This document shows positions 45,740 to 57,000 of a stretch of 64,000 bases of DNA, one piece after another. Origin of the DNA: Cubamyces lactineus (taxonomy: Eukaryota > Basidiomycota > Agaricomycetes > Polyporales > Polyporaceae); assembly GCA_022376465.1 (NCBI GenBank), contig JACDTU010000024.1, forward strand, positions 1-64,000. Direction: 5' to 3'. The notes beneath the pieces are model-generated. The model did no database searches and had not been told where the DNA came from. It saw only the letters and a list, made by a program, of their open reading frames with translations. How positions within the stretch are numbered: position 1 is the stretch's first letter; each line of letters begins with the position of its first letter. Both the position numbers and the translations under genes were made by a program.

Positions 45740-47132
45740 TAGCCTGAGGACGCCACTTAGAACTCGAGGGTACTGCACGGCTGTTGTGGATGCGGCGAAG
45801 TAGAACTCAGCGCCAGATTGAACGTTGCACACTGCCCAGAAACCGGGTCCTCGACTGTCGGAGGTATGATGTGGTACTCACCCTGCATTCCCCGAAGATA
45901 GGTCATGACACTGGCGTGTTAGGGTAACCGGGATGTGGTAAAAGGCTAGACGCCATGCAGTCGCCACACTTACCTCGATTGCCTTACCGGGTAAGTACAC
46001 TGTAAGTACGATCTCAAGTTGAAAGTAAGCCATTCACCGACCTACAGTAGAAGTCAGCTATCACCCCCAGGTCGTCCTTTGGCAGATACCCCTTGGACCC
46101 AGTTGGCAGCGTTGATCCGGACATCCGCGCCACGGTCCGACAAGGACGGTGTACATCTGCGTCGTCGATATACGGGGGCACTGACTCACCGTACGACGCC
46201 CAGTGTGGCCTTGGGCGGTGTCAGCCACCATTTATCCCAGACTCCCAGAGCGGAAGTGCAACCCTGAAGGCGAGAGATGGACATATCATCATGTGGTATG
46301 AGACCACATCCGCCGAGCGGTGAATGCAGGGGGCAGTAATCGAGGTGTATTACTGACTCAGTCGACCTGTGATAGCAGAAGAGGACGGGCCCGTATTATT
46401 TGGCTGTGCTATAAAACATGCGCACGCTGGGCTACCGCCGCCCGCCGCTTCCGGTGTACCAGATATTCTACTAGGAAAGCTGTTATATCATGCTAGTCCG
46501 GGGACACAGCCCGGTGGAGATACCAGAAGAGATATGGTCGCTGCCTCCTGTGCCGCTGGGCGACCGCCGACGAGGGCTTTCTCGCCTCGGTTGAATGGCA
46601 GTGGTGGTGGTGGTGGTGGTGGTTGTAAGCTGGCCAAAGCCCAGAGATGTAGAGAAGATGTATACTTGTCTAGATCTATCGAGGCTCAACACATGCATAT
46701 GACTCTGATTGTGTCCCGCCCGCCACAATAGCGATAGGCCCTCTCCGACGAGAAGTAGCCCTCTGTTTGACCATGCGTTACAATTTGATGTTATTCAACA
46801 ATGACTAGTGCAACTCGCCGCAAGCACAGAGGTGACAAGCGCCGGGGGGTTTCAATATGTGCACAGCCGAGCGCCAAGTTGAGTCCTGCTGGAATACGGC
46901 TTCCAGCGTCCGACGCTTGGGCCTAAGTTCAAGCTTGGACAATTCCGCATCGCTCTTTCCGAGACATATATTAGACCGACCTATTCCGCCCCACACGCCT
47001 CTAATCGAACACGTCCCACCCACCAAGCCCAAGCGTGCTGCGTGATGAACACGACCAGTTTGGAATCGTCAAGCTGTGAGCTGTGAGTGGTAGCAGAGCG
47101 CCCTTACTTCCTACTCGCTTACGCAGGGCACT
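45740..47132. other. Intergenic region with a GGT microsatellite
   Basis: No convincing gene in 1.4 kb. A (GTG)n run lies at 46601-46624. Short frames around it have no recognisable features. Confidence 0.5.
46601..46624 (+). repeat. (GTG)8 microsatellite
   Basis: Eight tandem GTG units, about 24 bp. Simple sequence repeat outside recognised genes. Confidence 0.9.
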
Positions 47133-50100
47133 ATGTTGACCTTCTTTACCCTTGCTAGGGTTTGGACTGCTCTATCCTTGCTACAGTTGTCTGCAATGCG
47201 ACTATACAGGTCTGTACTGGGTGCTGCTGGCTTGGCTCAAGTTGCATTTCTGGTGACCTCGGAACTGTTGCCACAAGCACATGTGGCGTCTACTTGTGGC
47301 GCGTTAGGGCCTCCTGTGTTCACTGTCTCTGGAGTGTTTCCAACGTCTGTCTATACCCAGTACTATAACGACCCTACTGCTACTTCAGCTCAGCCACAGC
47401 CCGTCATCACCGACCCGATATCCGTGAGTCTCGTACCTCCCGGGTTCACTGCCGTCTTCGACATTAAGATAACTCTCCAGCGGAAAGTGTATCCATATAA
47501 CCTGTCTAACCCTGATACTGTACCATCGGTAGGCTTTTCACTGACTGCATGATCTGACAGAGAGCGAACAGTGATTGACGCCACCGTTAGAGTAACACCC
47601 AGGATCCCCAAGTTCTCCTGTCCAAAGCATCATCCGAAGAACTACTAGATGCGGCCTTCTCACAAGTGCTCTCCGTCGCAGGCAATCCAACATTCGGCGC
47701 GAACAATTGTGCCCGCTGCCAAGCCGCACTACAAGCCGGCAAGTTTCTCGCAATGGCCGCCCCCGAGCAAGGACCCGCGCTCGCCGTCCGCCTCTGCGAA
47801 CACTTCGGCTACAAGAAGGACTGCAACACCGAGTATAGTATCTCCGGCGTCGGGCATATCATCACTCAGGCCATCGCGCACGCGGATGTTGGTGGGCTGG
47901 ACGGACAGGTGAGCAAGGCCCAAATGTGTTGGTCCCATTGTGGGCGCTGATGGATAGTGGTTCGATGACGTCGGCGTTTGGCTCCCTATAGATGATATGC
48001 GCGCGTTTCTTTTCGGGGCTATGTCCAGCGGCCACAGAGAGTCCTCTCGATTTGTCGAATTGGTTCGCGAAACCGAAACCCGACCCACTGCCACCCCCAC
48101 GGAAGGCCTCAGGCAAGCAACTGAAGGTCCTGCATCTCTCTGATTTGCACATTGATCCTAGTGGGTATTGTTGGACCAAGCCATGTGTGATACTCACAAA
48201 ACGCTTTGTCCATGTTTACCTAGGGTATGCTAACGGCGCGGAAGCCGCGTGTACGGCAAGACCATGCTGCCGCGCAGGCAATGTGAACGCGAAGAGCCCA
48301 AACGAGACGATCTTCCCGGCGCCACGCTTCGGCACGTTCACTTGGTATGTTTCACTTGTGCCAAGCCCGTAATACGTATTGTCAGTCGCTCATCCTGATC
48401 CCCGGTAGCGATCCACCACTGTCACTCGTCGTTTCGGCTCTCTCGGCGATACCGGTACTCACAGGGACCGAGAAGGCAGGGTTTGACTTCACACTGTATA
48501 CCGGCGATCTCGTCGGACATGACGGAGAGCATCAGATGTCAAGGTGCGAAGAGTATATGCAATTCATCGGAACGCTTAGATTGACCAATGGAATGCACTT
48601 CCAGAGATTTCGTCATGTATAGCGAGGTTAGTTCGTGATGGTGCAAAAGCAAGTCACCACACAGCTGATCGATGGATGGATGAACAGACTCTCGTATTCG
48701 ACCTACTCAAGAGAATGCTCGGTACGGGCCCGGTATATGCGGCACTCGGTAACCACGACTCGTACCACAAGTTCGTGTTCCCTTCCCTTCCCCCGTCCAG
48801 ATGCAGAACTCACTGGTATATATGAGCAGGTCACAGCACCCTCCCAACTCGCTAGGCGGAAATCTGAGCGCACAGTTCGATTGGTCCGTGTATGCCCCCA
48901 TTCGCCGTAAACCTGTACTTCCGTCCTAACGAAGGTGAACAACAGGCACTACGAGCACCTGGCGGCTCTTTGGGAATACCAGGGATGGTTGCCTCACTCC
49001 GCTGCTGACCTTGCTAGAAAGCACAACGCGGCGTACATGGTCAGGCGGGAAGATGGCTTGCGCATCATCACTCTGAACACTGACTTCTGTACGTCTTCGT
49101 GTTTTCTTCCCCCTGTCTTCACACTGAGGTTAACGCGGCTGTGCGTGAAAGGGTATATGTACGTCGTTGAGTCAGGTGATGCTGGGGTTCCGGGGGATAC
49201 TGATGCGGTCGTAGCGCGAACTACTTCAACTACATCAACGTGTCGAACCCCGACCTGTCGGGCATGCTGAGATTCCTCACTGACGAACTCCAAGACGCGG
49301 AAGACGCTGGAGATGCAGCGTGGATCGTAGGTCACGTTCCCGCTGGGTGGGATGGTACGCATGCACTGCCAAACCCCTCGAATCTATGTGAGTGCTGCAT
49401 TGCAAACATCGCCTTCTCCGCCTCCTGACAGAGTGTTCCGTGGTCCTCAGTCTACCAGATGTGCGTCTCCACTGAAGCATTCAAGTATCCCATACAGCGG
49501 TACTGACACAAGTCTCTTAGCGTGGATCGCTTTTCGCCGCATGTCATCAAAGGTATAGCTCGAGCATGATGTCGCCTGTTTCGTCGTGCCGCTCACGACC
49601 TATCTTTCTCTGTAGCGATGTTCTTTGGGCATACACATCAGGATCAGCTCATGGCGAGTACCCACCAGTGCGGCAGCTGCTCCTCTATGAACTAATTGTT
49701 TGTTATACCAGCTCTACTATGCGTATAACGCGACAGAGATCAGTGCAAGAGCCGCTAACGCTGTAGCATGGGTACGTCGTGCCAGCAACTTCGCAGATGG
49801 AAAGTGCAAGGTAGGCTCATCGCTTATGGACACGCATAGATTGGACCATCAATCACGCCCATGACCAACCTCAACTCTGGTTTCCGCATGTACGAAGTGG
49901 ACTCCGGGGTACGTATCGACGATTCCCTCATACTCTTGAACTGCTGTTGCTCACACCTTCCTCCATTCCTCAATCAGAGTTTCGAAGTACTCGACGCATA
50001 CACGTACGTCTCCCTCAAGTCACAGTCTAGAAGCACGCGCCATTTCAGCGACTAATTTACGAATAAATGCAGGTGGATCAGCGACGTGAGTAAGTACCCC

Positions 50101-50548
50101 GCGCTCGATGCCCAGACGGAGTTTGGCCCCGCGTTCGAGTTCGAATATAGCACGCGCGACGCGTATGGAGAGGCCGTGCCCGAGTGGGGTCCCGATGAAC
50201 CGCTCAACGCGACGTGGTGGCATCGGGTAACCGAAGGTATGCATACCAATCGCTTGATAGCCCATATAATTGCGTGTCTGATTCTCATAATCTTCGACTC
50301 GCAGCCATGGAGAAGGACCCATCCTTGACAACAGTACGTTCCACTCTCCCTCATTCCGCACGTCGTGATAGGTACCGTGCTTGTACTGACATATTGCATC
50401 GTAGCGTTTCGTGACGTACCAAGGGAAGAGCTCTATGCTAACCCCACCGTGTATCGGGGAGTGCCTCGCGACGAGAATATGCTGCATACGTAGCGGGAGC
50501 GTCCCCGTCGCGCGCCAGAACTGTTATCCCGGAAGGACATCTGGCTGA
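47133..50548 (+). CDS. Secreted acid sphingomyelinase-like phosphodiesterase
   Basis: Calcineurin-like metallophosphoesterase related to acid sphingomyelinase, predicted secreted or vacuolar. ATG 47133 gives a hydrophobic start (an internal ATG at 47196 is an alternative). A saposin-B-like Cys segment follows near 47700-47830 (NNCARCQAAL, then VRLCEHFGYKKDC). Metal-binding motifs in order: DLHID (48142-48156), GDLVGHD near 48510, GNHDS (48748-48762), GHVPAGWDG near 49335, and GHTHQD near 49625. The C-terminal domain holds paired Cys (CIGECLATRICCIRSG) and ends at TGA 50546-50548. At least ten short introns. N-terminal exon choice is uncertain, because the first 400 bp do not resemble the family. 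It would release phosphocholine or a related head group. True substrate unknown. Confidence 0.85.
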
Positions 50549-51159
50549 TGAACTCTTCGAATCGATTCTCGATGTACTGCTGCTATCCAGACTCGTGAAT
50601 AGGCTTGGCGGTCATTTCGCGATACCATGACCGTAGCCTTCGTATTCTCGTCCGTAGTGTCGTGTTCCATGATACCCCTTCCCCATGTGGTTTCTTCCTC
50701 TTGTAATAATTTCTCGCTAGTGATATTCGCTCTATGCTATGAATCTGATGATGTTAGTCTAGCATGATTATTGACCGAAAGTATTACAGCTGGGTGTAAG
50801 GAAGAGCCCTAGCCAGCGCTCAAGCGCTCGAGCTTATGATGGGCCCCAGCATGATTAGTTGCTGCTAACTTGAACTCACTGGCGCACTCTCCGAGGACAC
50901 TCTCTTCCCCCAACTCTCTGCAGACCGATGCAAACCGATGCACGATGCACGCACTGTTCAGATTCCGCTTAATCTCACGGGCACGGTACACGTCAGGATT
51001 CTGTTCCTCCCTCAGCCTTAGCTTCATTATGGCGCTGATCTACCGGCCTCGAGACGCTGCCCTACGGGGTTTAGGCTATACCTCCTCATCCCCTCTCCAG
51101 GCATCAGATGTGCTCGACTCGGAAGAGCCTCTGTGGTAACCTATCCGATCATACTACGG
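50549..51159. other. Intergenic stretch, no gene seen
   Basis: About 600 bp between the phosphodiesterase gene and the solo Copia LTR. Frames present are short and featureless. Confidence 0.5.
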
Positions 51160-51719
51160 TGTTGAACTTCCAGGTTATCGGCTGTGCCGGACCGGGAATG
51201 TGGACCTTGTGGCTGTGGCGCCTACAATGCTCACAGCATGGACTTTGTTCCTTCCTTTTACGGATTTCTTAGCATACGTACTGTAGTTGGACATTTGGAC
51301 ATTCCCTCCATCTTTCCGTTGCGTTCTACACTGCTACGGATCCTTCCAGAGGGTTCTCTACCTATAATACCATATGTCGCGATACTCACACCATCGTCTT
51401 ACTCAGGATATGCTCGGCACTTACTCATCGTACATAGGGATCACATGCCTCCTTTCTTCGCTTACTCATGGCACTCCTCTCTCAGTATATAAGGAGGACA
51501 TTCTTCGCCCCTACTCTTCAGTCGTTCGCTCACAGACTGAAGAGTAAGTTCCTTCATTACCTATGGTTACTTATGCAGTTACTTACCAAGTACTTGTAGC
51601 TCTCTTGTGTCGCTTACAGGTACTTGTACTATGCAATAGAGTCGTTCGCTCACAGACTGAAGACTCTCTTGTGTCGCTTACAGGTCGCTCCCCAGCCTTC
51701 CAGGTTCAGAAGTTCGTCA
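51160..51719 (+). mobile_element. Solo LTR of the Copia family
   Basis: 560 bp, TGTTGAAC...GTTCGTCA, flanked by a 5-bp target duplication TACGG (51155-51159 and 51720-51724). It matches the LTR at 8567-9103 throughout, with scattered substitutions and a short extra segment near 51395-51415. The leader duplication is preserved: A 51521-51543, intron-like insert 51544-51599 (GTAAGT...TTGTAG), B 51600-51621, then A' 51641-51663 joined to B' 51664-51685. B and B' share the variant CTCTCTTGTG, where the full element has CTTCTTTGTG in both. Confidence 0.96.
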
Positions 51720-51724
51720 TACGG

Positions 51725-52073
51725 TATCCAAGAAAGCGTCGAAGTCTGAATCGCTCTTACGGAGCTCATATCGGGGAAAGTAGGCGGATACACGGCCTCT
51801 AGCCCAAGAGCACAATCAGCTCCCTAGAACCAAGCCGAACAACAAGAACACAGTCTATGTGGTGTGTGACAATGTAGCCTCAATTCGCCACAGCCTCGTT
51901 TTCCAAACGTACGTGGTACTTACTCATTCGGCCTCTATACTGATGATTGATCAGGGGTTAGCTTAGATAGCCCTATCCACGGATATCTGCGGAAAACATC
52001 CGGTGGAGATGCATCCATTCCACAACAGATGCATCCGTTTTAGCTCGGATAATTCCCACACCGCACAGGTCAC
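51725..52073. other. TE-flanking spacer with GGATGCATCC-like words
   Basis: About 350 bp between the solo LTR and the Gypsy element. It contains repeated ATGCATCC (near 52011 and 52031) and GGATAAT words, similar in style to 61838-61880 on the far side of the Gypsy element. No gene. Confidence 0.4.
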
Positions 52074-52078
52074 ATCTG

Positions 52079-52618
52079 TGTTACGCTTTCGAGCGTGACT
52101 CTTAAACTATCAAGCCTTAAGACGTCAATGAATAGAGAGCTTGTATCTATTCAGCTACTAGCCCTAGCTTGTCGAAGATAAGCGCGTAGTAGTATTTGCA
52201 GTTGAAAGCGAGTTAACGAGCAACCAAAGTCGTATTTCGCGAAGAGACTGAAAGCTGAGGGTCGCTCTATGGCGTCGCCTCTTATATACATGTACATCAG
52301 CCTGTAGACGGAATGTTCTAGCGTATACAAGGACTTTCTGGTATGTAGTAGTCAGCGCTAGTCGAACCTAGTAACACTGTGGCAGTGCTGCTGTGCGCTG
52401 CGCAGAAGCGCCTGTGCACTGTGCAGAACGACTGTGCACTGTGCAGAAGTGACTGTGCATAGAAAGTCCTAGACAACACAAGACTGTTCCATAGAATCCG
52501 CCATATACAGTCGTAGCTAGAATCCCAGAGCTCGCCATACTCGTATCGTACAGAGTAAGTACTAAGAAATGTCACTAGTTCGTTGAGACGACGCAATACC
52601 TATCGTACATTCATAACA
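52079..52618 (-). repeat. Gypsy LTR (3' LTR in element sense)
   Basis: 540 bp, with terminal TGTTA/TAACA inverted ends. Matches 60447-60986 base for base as far as I can read. Contains a short tandem array of CTGTGCACTGTGCAGAA-like units (52391, 52412, 52432, 52453; period 20-21 bp). Confidence 0.97.
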
Positions 52619-52635
52619 TCAGCTCCCCCTCCGCT
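52619..52635 (-). promoter_or_regulatory. Polypurine tract of the Gypsy element
   Basis: In element sense AGCGGAGGGGGAGCTGA directly precedes the 3' LTR start (TGTTATG). A purine-rich block at this place primes plus-strand DNA synthesis. Confidence 0.8.
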
Positions 52636-52653
52636 GAAGGTCGTCCTCGACCT

Positions 52654-53946
52654 TTAGAGGTGAACGATAGCGTTAGTTCTCTCGACGACCTCCGGACGGA
52701 AGACGTCCAAGGAGATCTCGACGAGATCTGCGTCGCTACCTACTGCTCGAATGCAGTCCCATTGAGCAGTCTCCGCCGCTGACATGCCTAAAGCCTCGCG
52801 ATAAGTAGTCGCGATGCGTTCAGCGTCGATCTTGAAGGCGGGGTAATTTCCACGTCTGGCGATGACGTCGTCGATGAGTAGGGAGGCGGCTTGGGTGGTC
52901 CTGACCGAAGCTTCAGGCCATCGGAGATGGTATGCGACCATGATCCGAACGTCAGAGATACCGAAAGAACTGTTAGGGACCATGAAGATGTCGCCTCGAG
53001 AGTTGATGTAACCGAAACGATCTTCTCCGGTTCCTCGAAAGAAACCGCACCGTCCATGGGGTTCCTCGACGTGCTTGGTGATTGCAGTCGGGGGAGGAGG
53101 AGGCGGGGAAGGGGCCCTTACTGCGACTTTCAGGGCCTCGTGGAACTCATCTTCAGAGAGTTCGTCGATCGTGCTAAGCTCGAGGTGTTCAAGCCCAGGT
53201 AAGGGGTCGAAAGACTCGACTTCCTCATAAGAAGAGTCGGAGCTCGAGGAAGATAGGGTTGGAGTCGACCCTTCAACTGTCAGACCCCATTTGATAGCTT
53301 CCTCCTCGGGGTCAGGAGTGGAAATCTTCCAGGGGTCAGTCGAGGGAATAGACCATCCGCTATCGGAGCGTACCTCGTCTTCATCCTCTTCCTCATCTGA
53401 GGAGTCAACCTCAATAGGCTGAGGGTAGTCGTCAAGACGCTGCGGCCAAAAGACATGCCCCCAGCTATGTGTGCCGTGTTGGTTGCGCAGGGGCATTAAG
53501 TCCGAGAGGGCCCCCGCGACCTGGGGGTTAGCGAGCATAGATAGCACCTTCTCTGCTCCTTGGATTACAGCGTGGTAAGCCTCGCTCGCAACTTGATCCA
53601 CTTTCTTCTTCTCTGATCTGGGCGCCGACGTCTTCTTGTTGTATCGGACGAGAGCCGAGTACGAGGGAGCGGCCCTAGCGAGGGCGCGATAGACGTCGAT
53701 GAGGTCTTTGACCTCAGGGAGATGGGCAATCCGGGCCTCGACATGGCTGTAGAGGTCGGGGTGCACAATGACCCAACCAATACGATCAGCGAGAGTGCCT
53801 TCGTCGTTGCATGAGACAGTGTGTCGGGGGAGATGGTTGTAGAACACCGTCCGTCGTTCCCGAATGAAGTTGGGAGGACGGGGAATGTTGCGCCGAGTAG
53901 CCTCAGAGAAACGACGACCAGTAAGACGAGTTTGAGTGTGAACCAT
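52654..53946 (-). CDS. Gypsy ORF3, unknown protein downstream of pol
   Basis: 430 residues from the first ATG (53946, context ACAATGG) to TAA 52654-52656, just before the polypurine tract. The frame is open back to the pol stop, which it overlaps (pol TGA 54024-54026). N-terminus is basic (RLTGRRFSEATRRN). The middle is very acidic (DSSDEEEDEDE) and Ser-rich, followed by a proline run (PPPPPP). A more globular C-terminal part of about 150 residues starts at GRCGFFRGTGEDRFGYIN. No signal peptide or membrane helix, so it is not an envelope protein. No family recognised. Expression could use reinitiation, or splicing to an acceptor such as TATTCTCAG at about 53977. Both are guesses. Confidence 0.75.
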   Translation of the reverse strand: MVHTQTRLTGRRFSEATRRNIPRPPNFIRERRTVFYNHLPRHTVSCNDEGTLADRIGWVIVHPDLYSHVEARIAHLPEVKDLIDVYRALARAAPSYSALVRYNKKTSAPRSEKKKVDQVASEAYHAVIQGAEKVLSMLANPQVAGALSDLMPLRNQHGTHSWGHVFWPQRLDDYPQPIEVDSSDEEEDEDEVRSDSGWSIPSTDPWKISTPDPEEEAIKWGLTVEGSTPTLSSSSSDSSYEEVESFDPLPGLEHLELSTIDELSEDEFHEALKVAVRAPSPPPPPPTAITKHVEEPHGRCGFFRGTGEDRFGYINSRGDIFMVPNSSFGISDVRIMVAYHLRWPEASVRTTQAASLLIDDVIARRGNYPAFKIDAERIATTYREALGMSAAETAQWDCIRAVGSDADLVEISLDVFRPEVVERTNAIVHL

Positions 53947-54023
53947 TGTGAGAGTATGAAAAATTGTTTGGAAAATCTGAGAATATTCGAGGAAATGTTC
54001 GAGTGGGCAGTGGGTTGAGTCTT

Positions 54024-57000
54024 TCACGACAACTTGTGCCTCTTCTTATAGTTGCGCAAGATCGACTGCGCATTCTTGAGATGTTTTTCTGGTTCCCAAG
54101 AATTCTCCGACGCAGGCCAGCCCTTCCAAGCCACTAGGTACTGTTTTCGGGTACCTCGGGTACGGTGGCTTAGGATTGCTTCTACCTCCCATTCTTCTCC
54201 TTCCGTTGATTCTGGAGTGGGAATCGGTGGAGGTCGAACGTAGTCTGGTCCGTGCTCCTTAGTTGTGTGGTACGGAGTAAGTAGCGCTGCGTGGAAAACG
54301 GGGTGTATCTTCCATTTCTCCGGGAGTTTTAATTTGAATGTAACCGGTCCCAAGACCTTGACGATCGCGAACGGTCCCACTCGTTTTGGAATCAACTTCC
54401 TAGAGACATATGGAAGCCTGAGGTTCTTTGTATCGAGAAGAACCTTGTCTCCAAGCTTCAGCGGAACTTGAGCAGCGGGGAGCCTTCTTGACATGGCTGC
54501 GGCGGCCTGCGCGTGCGCAGCTATTGTATTCTCCCTGGCTTCCTGAAGACTTTGAAGCCTCTGCTCCGTACTTGGATGTTTTGGGGTGGTTCGGACTGTC
54601 CCAGCGGCCTCTGGCTGAAACCCGTAGAGGAGCTCAAACGGGGATTTTCCCGTGACAGAGTGTGTCCGCTGATTGTGCGCGAATTCGAATTGAGGCAGCA
54701 ATTTGGCCCAGTTCTCCGGATTGTTAGCACAGTAGAGCCGAAGTGCTAAGTCGAGTTCTTGATTGACTCGTTCCGTTTCCCCATCTGTCTGCGGATGGTA
54801 GGCCGTGCTGAGTGCCGTTTCAATTCCAAGGCTGTTGTGTAGTTCTTTGAATGCCTTGGATATGAATTGCGGTCCTCGATCCGAGATGACCTTCGCAGGT
54901 AGTCCGAATCTGCGATATACGTCCCTTTGCAGAATATCCATGGCTCCTTCCGCCGTAATATTCTTGGTGCAAGGGGAAAATACCGCTGCCTTTGATACAT
55001 CATGATCGACTACCACTTGGATGGCATTGAATCCATCCGACTCTGGTAGATCCGTGATATAATCCATGGTAATTGTCCGGAAAGGCCTAGTGTCCCCACT
55101 GTGTTGAATGGGAATTAAGCCTGGTTTAATGGGATGCGTATTGACCTTGCTTGTTTGGCAAGCGGCGCAACCTTTGACATATTGCGCAATGAATTTCCGC
55201 ATGCCTGGCCACATATATTCCCGTTTAACCAGATCGTAGGTTTTCTGGACTCCTGGGTGTCCCATAATCGGTGCGTCGTGATGCATCTTGACTATATCAC
55301 GATACAATTGATTATCTGGTGGCACATATACCCTGTTCTTGTACAGGAGTATTCCGTCGTCGTCGGACCAATCTTCTGGTTTGCCGAACTCTGGGCGTTT
55401 GGTAGCCTTTCCTTTTAGGGTAATGTACTCTACTACCGAGCTGTCCCGTAGCTTGCTATCGCGGATGCGCTCTTGTAGCTCAACGTTGACAGCTTTGGCA
55501 AAAAGTTCTGGTCCTAGTAATACGACGTCCTTGTTGTCATTTTCCCCCCCGTCATGCCCTGATCTCCGAGAAAGGGCGTCTGCTTGAGTGAGAGATTTTC
55601 CGGGTTGGTGCTTGATTACGATGTTGAACTCCGAGAGGAATAAATGCCATCGTGCTTGTCTGCGATTTAACTTCTGCGCCGTACGGAAGTAGGTCAGATT
55701 TTTGTGATCTGATAGAATTTCTGTAGGGTGTGGGGAACCCTGCAAAAAATGCCGCCATGCTTCGAGGGCTCGAACAATGGCCAGCAATTCCCTATCATAA
55801 ATCTGATAGTTCCGTTCTGCAGGAGTAAAGGACTTGGACAAATAGGCACAAGGATGCCATAGTCTGTCCTCTCCTTGCTGTCGTAGTACAGCACCTGTTG
55901 CGACCTTGGAAGCATCGCACTCAATTTGAAACGGTTTCTCCGGATCCGGGATTTGCAGGATCGGTTCTTCAGTAAACCGCTTCTTGAGTGTGTCAAATGC
56001 TTTCTGACAATCAGGGGTCCACAGAAAAGGCTGGTCCTTCTTGGTTAATTCCGTGAGGGGTCGGACTATCTTTGAATAATCCCGAATGAACCGTCGGTAG
56101 AAATTACCGAACCCCAGGAATGCCTGAACCTGCTTGACTGTTTTCGGTGGTTCCCACTCGATAATTGCCTTGAGCTTTACTGGATCCATAGCGACTACTC
56201 CTGGCCGGATTATTGATCCTAGGAATTCGACTTCTTGTCTGTCGAATTCGCATTTTTCCGCCTTAAGGAATAGATCACTGTCTTGAAGTCGCTGTAAAGC
56301 TCTTCGCGTCCGCTCATGGTGATCCTCGACATTGTCTGAGAATATCAGGATGTCGTCCATGTAAATGACCATCCATCCTTCCTGAAGCATGTCCCGGAAG
56401 AGATCGTTCATCATGTTCTGGAATGTGGCCGGTGCGTTGCACAAACCAAAAAACATGACTGTCGGTTCGAACAATCCGCTGGGTGTTATAAACGCAGCTT
56501 TCCACTCATCACCCTCTTTGATGCGAACATTATTGTACCCTGCTCGCACGTCGAGCTTGGTGAATATTGTGGCCCCTTTCAGCCGGTCAATGATGTCGCT
56601 GATGAGCGGCAAGGGATATGCGTTTTTGATAGTCCCCTCGTTAAGAGCCCTGTAGTCTTGAACAGGTCGAAGACTCCCATCCTTCTTGGTGACAAAGAAA
56701 AATGGCGAGGCTAGTGGAGACTTGGATTTTCGAATGTAGCCCTTCTCGAGGTTCTCCGCAATGAATTTGTCGAGTTCTATACGTTCCGTATAGGTCAGAG
56801 GGTAGATTTTCCTCCAAGACCCCTTGGTATGATGGTCGAAGTCCTTCTTGAATTCGATAGCATGGTCCCATGGTCTCGAGGGCGGAAATCTACTTGCTGC
56901 CTTTTTCTCAAAGACCTGTCGATAGTCCTTTACAAAATCAGGTAGGATTTCGTCCAAGGTCTTCTCCTTCTGGTCTTTCTTCGCTGCTATAGCGATCTCC

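Noticed and set aside
52318..52596. 92-codon frame within each Gypsy LTR
   Set aside because: It is present identically in both LTRs only because the LTRs are identical. It overlaps the promoter and tandem array, and has no protein features.
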